Shown here: piece by piece, positions 62,615-64,000 of the stretch
How the letters are laid out: each line of letters starts with the position of its first letter
Numbering within the stretch: the stretch's first letter is position 1
Origin: Herbidospora cretacea
Lineage (GTDB): Bacteria; Actinomycetota; Actinomycetes; Streptosporangiales; Streptosporangiaceae
Assembly: GCF_001570605.1 (NCBI RefSeq)
Contig: NZ_BBXG01000011.1
Coordinates: 62,001 to 126,000, forward strand
Direction: 5' to 3'
DNA length: 64,000 nt
Notes under the pieces: generated by a model
Told to the model about the DNA's origin: nothing
Database searches by the model: none
What the model saw: only the letters and a program-made list of their open reading frames with translations
Position numbers and translations under genes: made by a program

Positions 62615-62627
62615 ACATCGGATGTCT
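62613..62627. promoter_or_regulatory. GntR/FadR-type operator
   Basis: AGACATC-G-GATGTCT is a perfect 15-bp palindrome between a TACACT -10 (62604-62609) and the regulator start, over the expected transcription start. It overlaps the stop codon of the preceding gene. It is most likely the autoregulatory site of the adjacent FadR-family protein. Confidence 0.7.
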
Positions 62628-62635
62628 GAGGGTGG

Positions 62636-63316
62636 GTGCGAGGCGTGGCGGTAACCGATACGGCGATAGACCGGATCAAGGACATGATCCTCAAGGGAGA
62701 GCTGGCGCCGGGGGCGCGGCTGCCCAAGGAGGCCGACCTCGCCGAACGGCTCGGGCTGTCCCGCAACTCGCTGCGTGAGGCGGTGCGGGCGCTGGCGTTG
62801 ATCAACGTCCTCGACGTCCGCCAGGGCGACGGCACCTATGTCACCAGTCTCGAACCGCGCCTGCTGCTCGACGCCCTCTCGTTCGTGGTCGACTTCCACC
62901 GCGACGACACGGTGCTCCAGTTCTTCGAGGTCCGCCGCATCCTCGAACCGGCCGCCACCGCCAAGGCCGCCGTCCACATGACCGACTCGGGCATCGAGGA
63001 GCTCCGCAAGATCCTCGACTCGCTCCCCGAGAACCCCACGGTCGAGCAGCTCGTCGCCAACGACCTCGAGTTCCACCAGCGCATCGCCGAGGGCTCCGGC
63101 AACGCCGTCCTCTGCTCCCTCATCGAGAGCCTGTCGGGCCCGACGACCAGGGCCCGCATCTGGCGCGGCCTGACCCAGTCGAACGCCCCCAGCAAGACCC
63201 TCGACCAGCACTACGCCATCTACGGCGCGATCGCGGCCCGCCAGCCCGAGGTGGCCCAGGCGTGGGCGACCGTCCACATCGCCGACGTGGAGTCGTGGCT
63301 GCGGCAGGCGCTGTAG
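62636..63316 (+). CDS. GntR-family (FadR/FCD subfamily) regulator
   Basis: A 226-residue repressor: winged helix (AIDRIKDMILKGELAPGARLPKE, LSRNSLREAVRAL, GDGTYVT) followed by an all-helical FCD effector domain with metal-type residues (FEVRRILEPAAT, NDLEFHQRIAEGSGN). FCD proteins bind organic acids or sugar acids. GTG 62636 or GTG 62645 are both possible starts. A matching palindrome lies just upstream. No clear catabolic operon is adjacent, so the controlled pathway may be distant. Confidence 0.9.
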   Translation: MRGVAVTDTAIDRIKDMILKGELAPGARLPKEADLAERLGLSRNSLREAVRALALINVLDVRQGDGTYVTSLEPRLLLDALSFVVDFHRDDTVLQFFEVRRILEPAATAKAAVHMTDSGIEELRKILDSLPENPTVEQLVANDLEFHQRIAEGSGNAVLCSLIESLSGPTTRARIWRGLTQSNAPSKTLDQHYAIYGAIAARQPEVAQAWATVHIADVESWLRQAL

Positions 63317-63317
63317 C

Positions 63318-64000
63318 TCACGCCTTCGACGCGGGCGGCTGGGGCCGGACCGCGCCCTGGAAGCGCTTGGTCCAGAACGGCGCCGTGAGCACCTCCACGC
63401 GTTTGACGACGTCGCCGGTGCGCGGGGCGTGGATCATGTCGCCGTCGCCGGCGTAGATGCCGACGTGGGACGGGTCGGTTCTGGTCGCGCCGAAGAACAG
63501 CAGGTCACCCGGCATCAGGTCCCTGGTCTGCACGGGTTTGCCCTGCTTGATCTGGGTGCCGGTGTAGTGGCCGAGGGTGACCCCGGCCTTGGCCCAGGCG
63601 GCGAGGGTCAGGCCCGAGCAGTCGAAGCCGACCCGGTTGGCGCCCTTGCCGATCCCCCGGCTGGGGCCGCTCGCATTGCCGCCGCCCCACACGTAGGGGA
63701 TGCCGAGCCACTTGGTCGCCGCCCGCAGCGCGATCGCGCCGGGGCTGGAATCACGGTCGCCCTCCTCGCGCGGTCCGGGCTTGGTCCGGGGTTTGACCTC
63801 GACGCCGGGCGGCCCCTCGGACTTGGCCGGGGGTCGGCGGTCGTCGGTCTTCTTGGGTCTGGGCCTCGGCTCGGCGTCGACCTCCGGCCGGACAGAGGCC
63901 TCTTCCGGAGGCGCGGCGTCGACCTGAGCGATGCCGTTCTGGGCGGTCCCGTTGTGGCCGGTCCCGTTGTGGCCGGTCCCGTTCTGGGCGGTCCCGTTCT
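63318..64000 (-). CDS. NlpC/P60 peptidoglycan hydrolase, C-terminal part (cut by window edge)
   Basis: At least 227 residues of a cell-wall DL-endopeptidase; the N-terminus lies outside the window. The catalytic Cys is in VGFDCSGLTLAAWAKAG, and His in DPSHVGIYAGDG; HAPRTGD follows. Ahead of the domain is a basic Pro/Lys/Glu-rich spacer and, at the edge, a pentapeptide run NGTAQ/NGTGH. Probably secreted, but no signal peptide is visible here. The stop lies one base from the convergent FadR-type gene's stop. Confidence 0.92.
   Translation of the reverse strand, partial: NGTAQNGTGHNGTGHNGTAQNGIAQVDAAPPEEASVRPEVDAEPRPRPKKTDDRRPPAKSEGPPGVEVKPRTKPGPREEGDRDSSPGAIALRAATKWLGIPYVWGGGNASGPSRGIGKGANRVGFDCSGLTLAAWAKAGVTLGHYTGTQIKQGKPVQTRDLMPGDLLFFGATRTDPSHVGIYAGDGDMIHAPRTGDVVKRVEVLTAPFWTKRFQGAVRPQPPASKA
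63930..64000 (-). repeat. 15-bp tandem repeats in the NlpC/P60 gene
   Basis: Nearly five copies of a 15-bp unit (plus strand GTTCTGGGCGGTCCC or GTTGTGGCCGGTCCC) encode NGTAQ, NGTGH, NGTGH, NGTAQ and NGIAQ. They continue out of the window. A low-complexity surface linker, prone to length variation. Confidence 0.85.

Overview
The window is about 64 kb of chromosome from a high-G+C actinomycete (roughly 70% G+C, strong third-position G/C, many GTG/TTG starts). The gene content fits a Streptosporangiaceae-like genus: the ligA, mnmA, cysteine desulfurase and gatCAB neighbourhood is shared with Streptomyces, and there are secreted GH6 and GH18 enzymes with CBM2 modules plus a GlgE-pathway cluster. 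The family assignment is inference. No rRNA, tRNA, CRISPR array, prophage or insertion sequence was recognised.

Layout. 1-832: start of ilvB behind a complete attenuation leader (leader peptide and terminator). 833-8218: secreted ricin-type lectin, a membrane PAS-GGDEF-EAL protein, a D-2-hydroxyacid dehydrogenase diverging from a PQQ-type sugar dehydrogenase, and a VanW-family membrane protein. 8219-13927: gatC-gatA-[AAA ATPase]-[Toprim/DUF4276-like]-gatB, in which a foreign-looking two-gene cassette sits inside the gatCAB operon with overlapping stops and starts. 14024-17809: a second GGDEF-EAL protein and a GH6 cellulase behind an exact CebR-type box. 17908-26429: ligA, a small secreted protein, a MetE-like methyltransferase diverging from a metallo-beta-lactamase-fold protein, mnmA, a DUF695-like protein and a cysteine desulfurase (the sulfur donor for MnmA). 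Three copies of a dispersed repeat of about 70 bp and a tandem array lie between these genes. 26865-34354: etfBA and three membrane-anchored Ser/Thr kinases in a row, one carrying a seven-fold DGTRVLx heptapeptide array. 34461-37514: a four-gene overlapping operon (small coiled-coil protein, M55 D-aminopeptidase, Tat-exported flavin amine oxidase, YbaK-like deacylase). 37622-47964: glgP diverging from glgE-treS-mak-glgB, the trehalose-to-glucan route. 48113-49717: CBM2-GH18 chitinase. 49784-56804: SppA peptidase, an osmoprotectant ABC importer with a coupled flavin reductase, and a membrane-tethered sigma-like protein. 56815-61500: a KstR/FadE28/FadE29/FadA5 set like mycobacterial cholesterol side-chain genes, trailed by an internally deleted MaoC (ChsH1-like) hydratase. 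61583-64000: a second metallo-beta-lactamase-fold protein, a FadR-type regulator with its own palindrome, and a partial NlpC/P60 hydrolase.

How the parts work together. GatCAB, MnmA and the desulfurase serve tRNA charging and modification. TreS, Mak, GlgE, GlgB and GlgP make and recycle alpha-glucan. The GH6, GH18 and lectin genes serve extracellular polysaccharide use; palindromes of the form GAAA(C/G)TTTC precede both hydrolases. EtfAB could take electrons from the FadE pair. A striking local feature is the number of genes with a TANNNT -10 element only 6-8 bases before the start codon and no Shine-Dalgarno sequence, which points to leaderless mRNAs.
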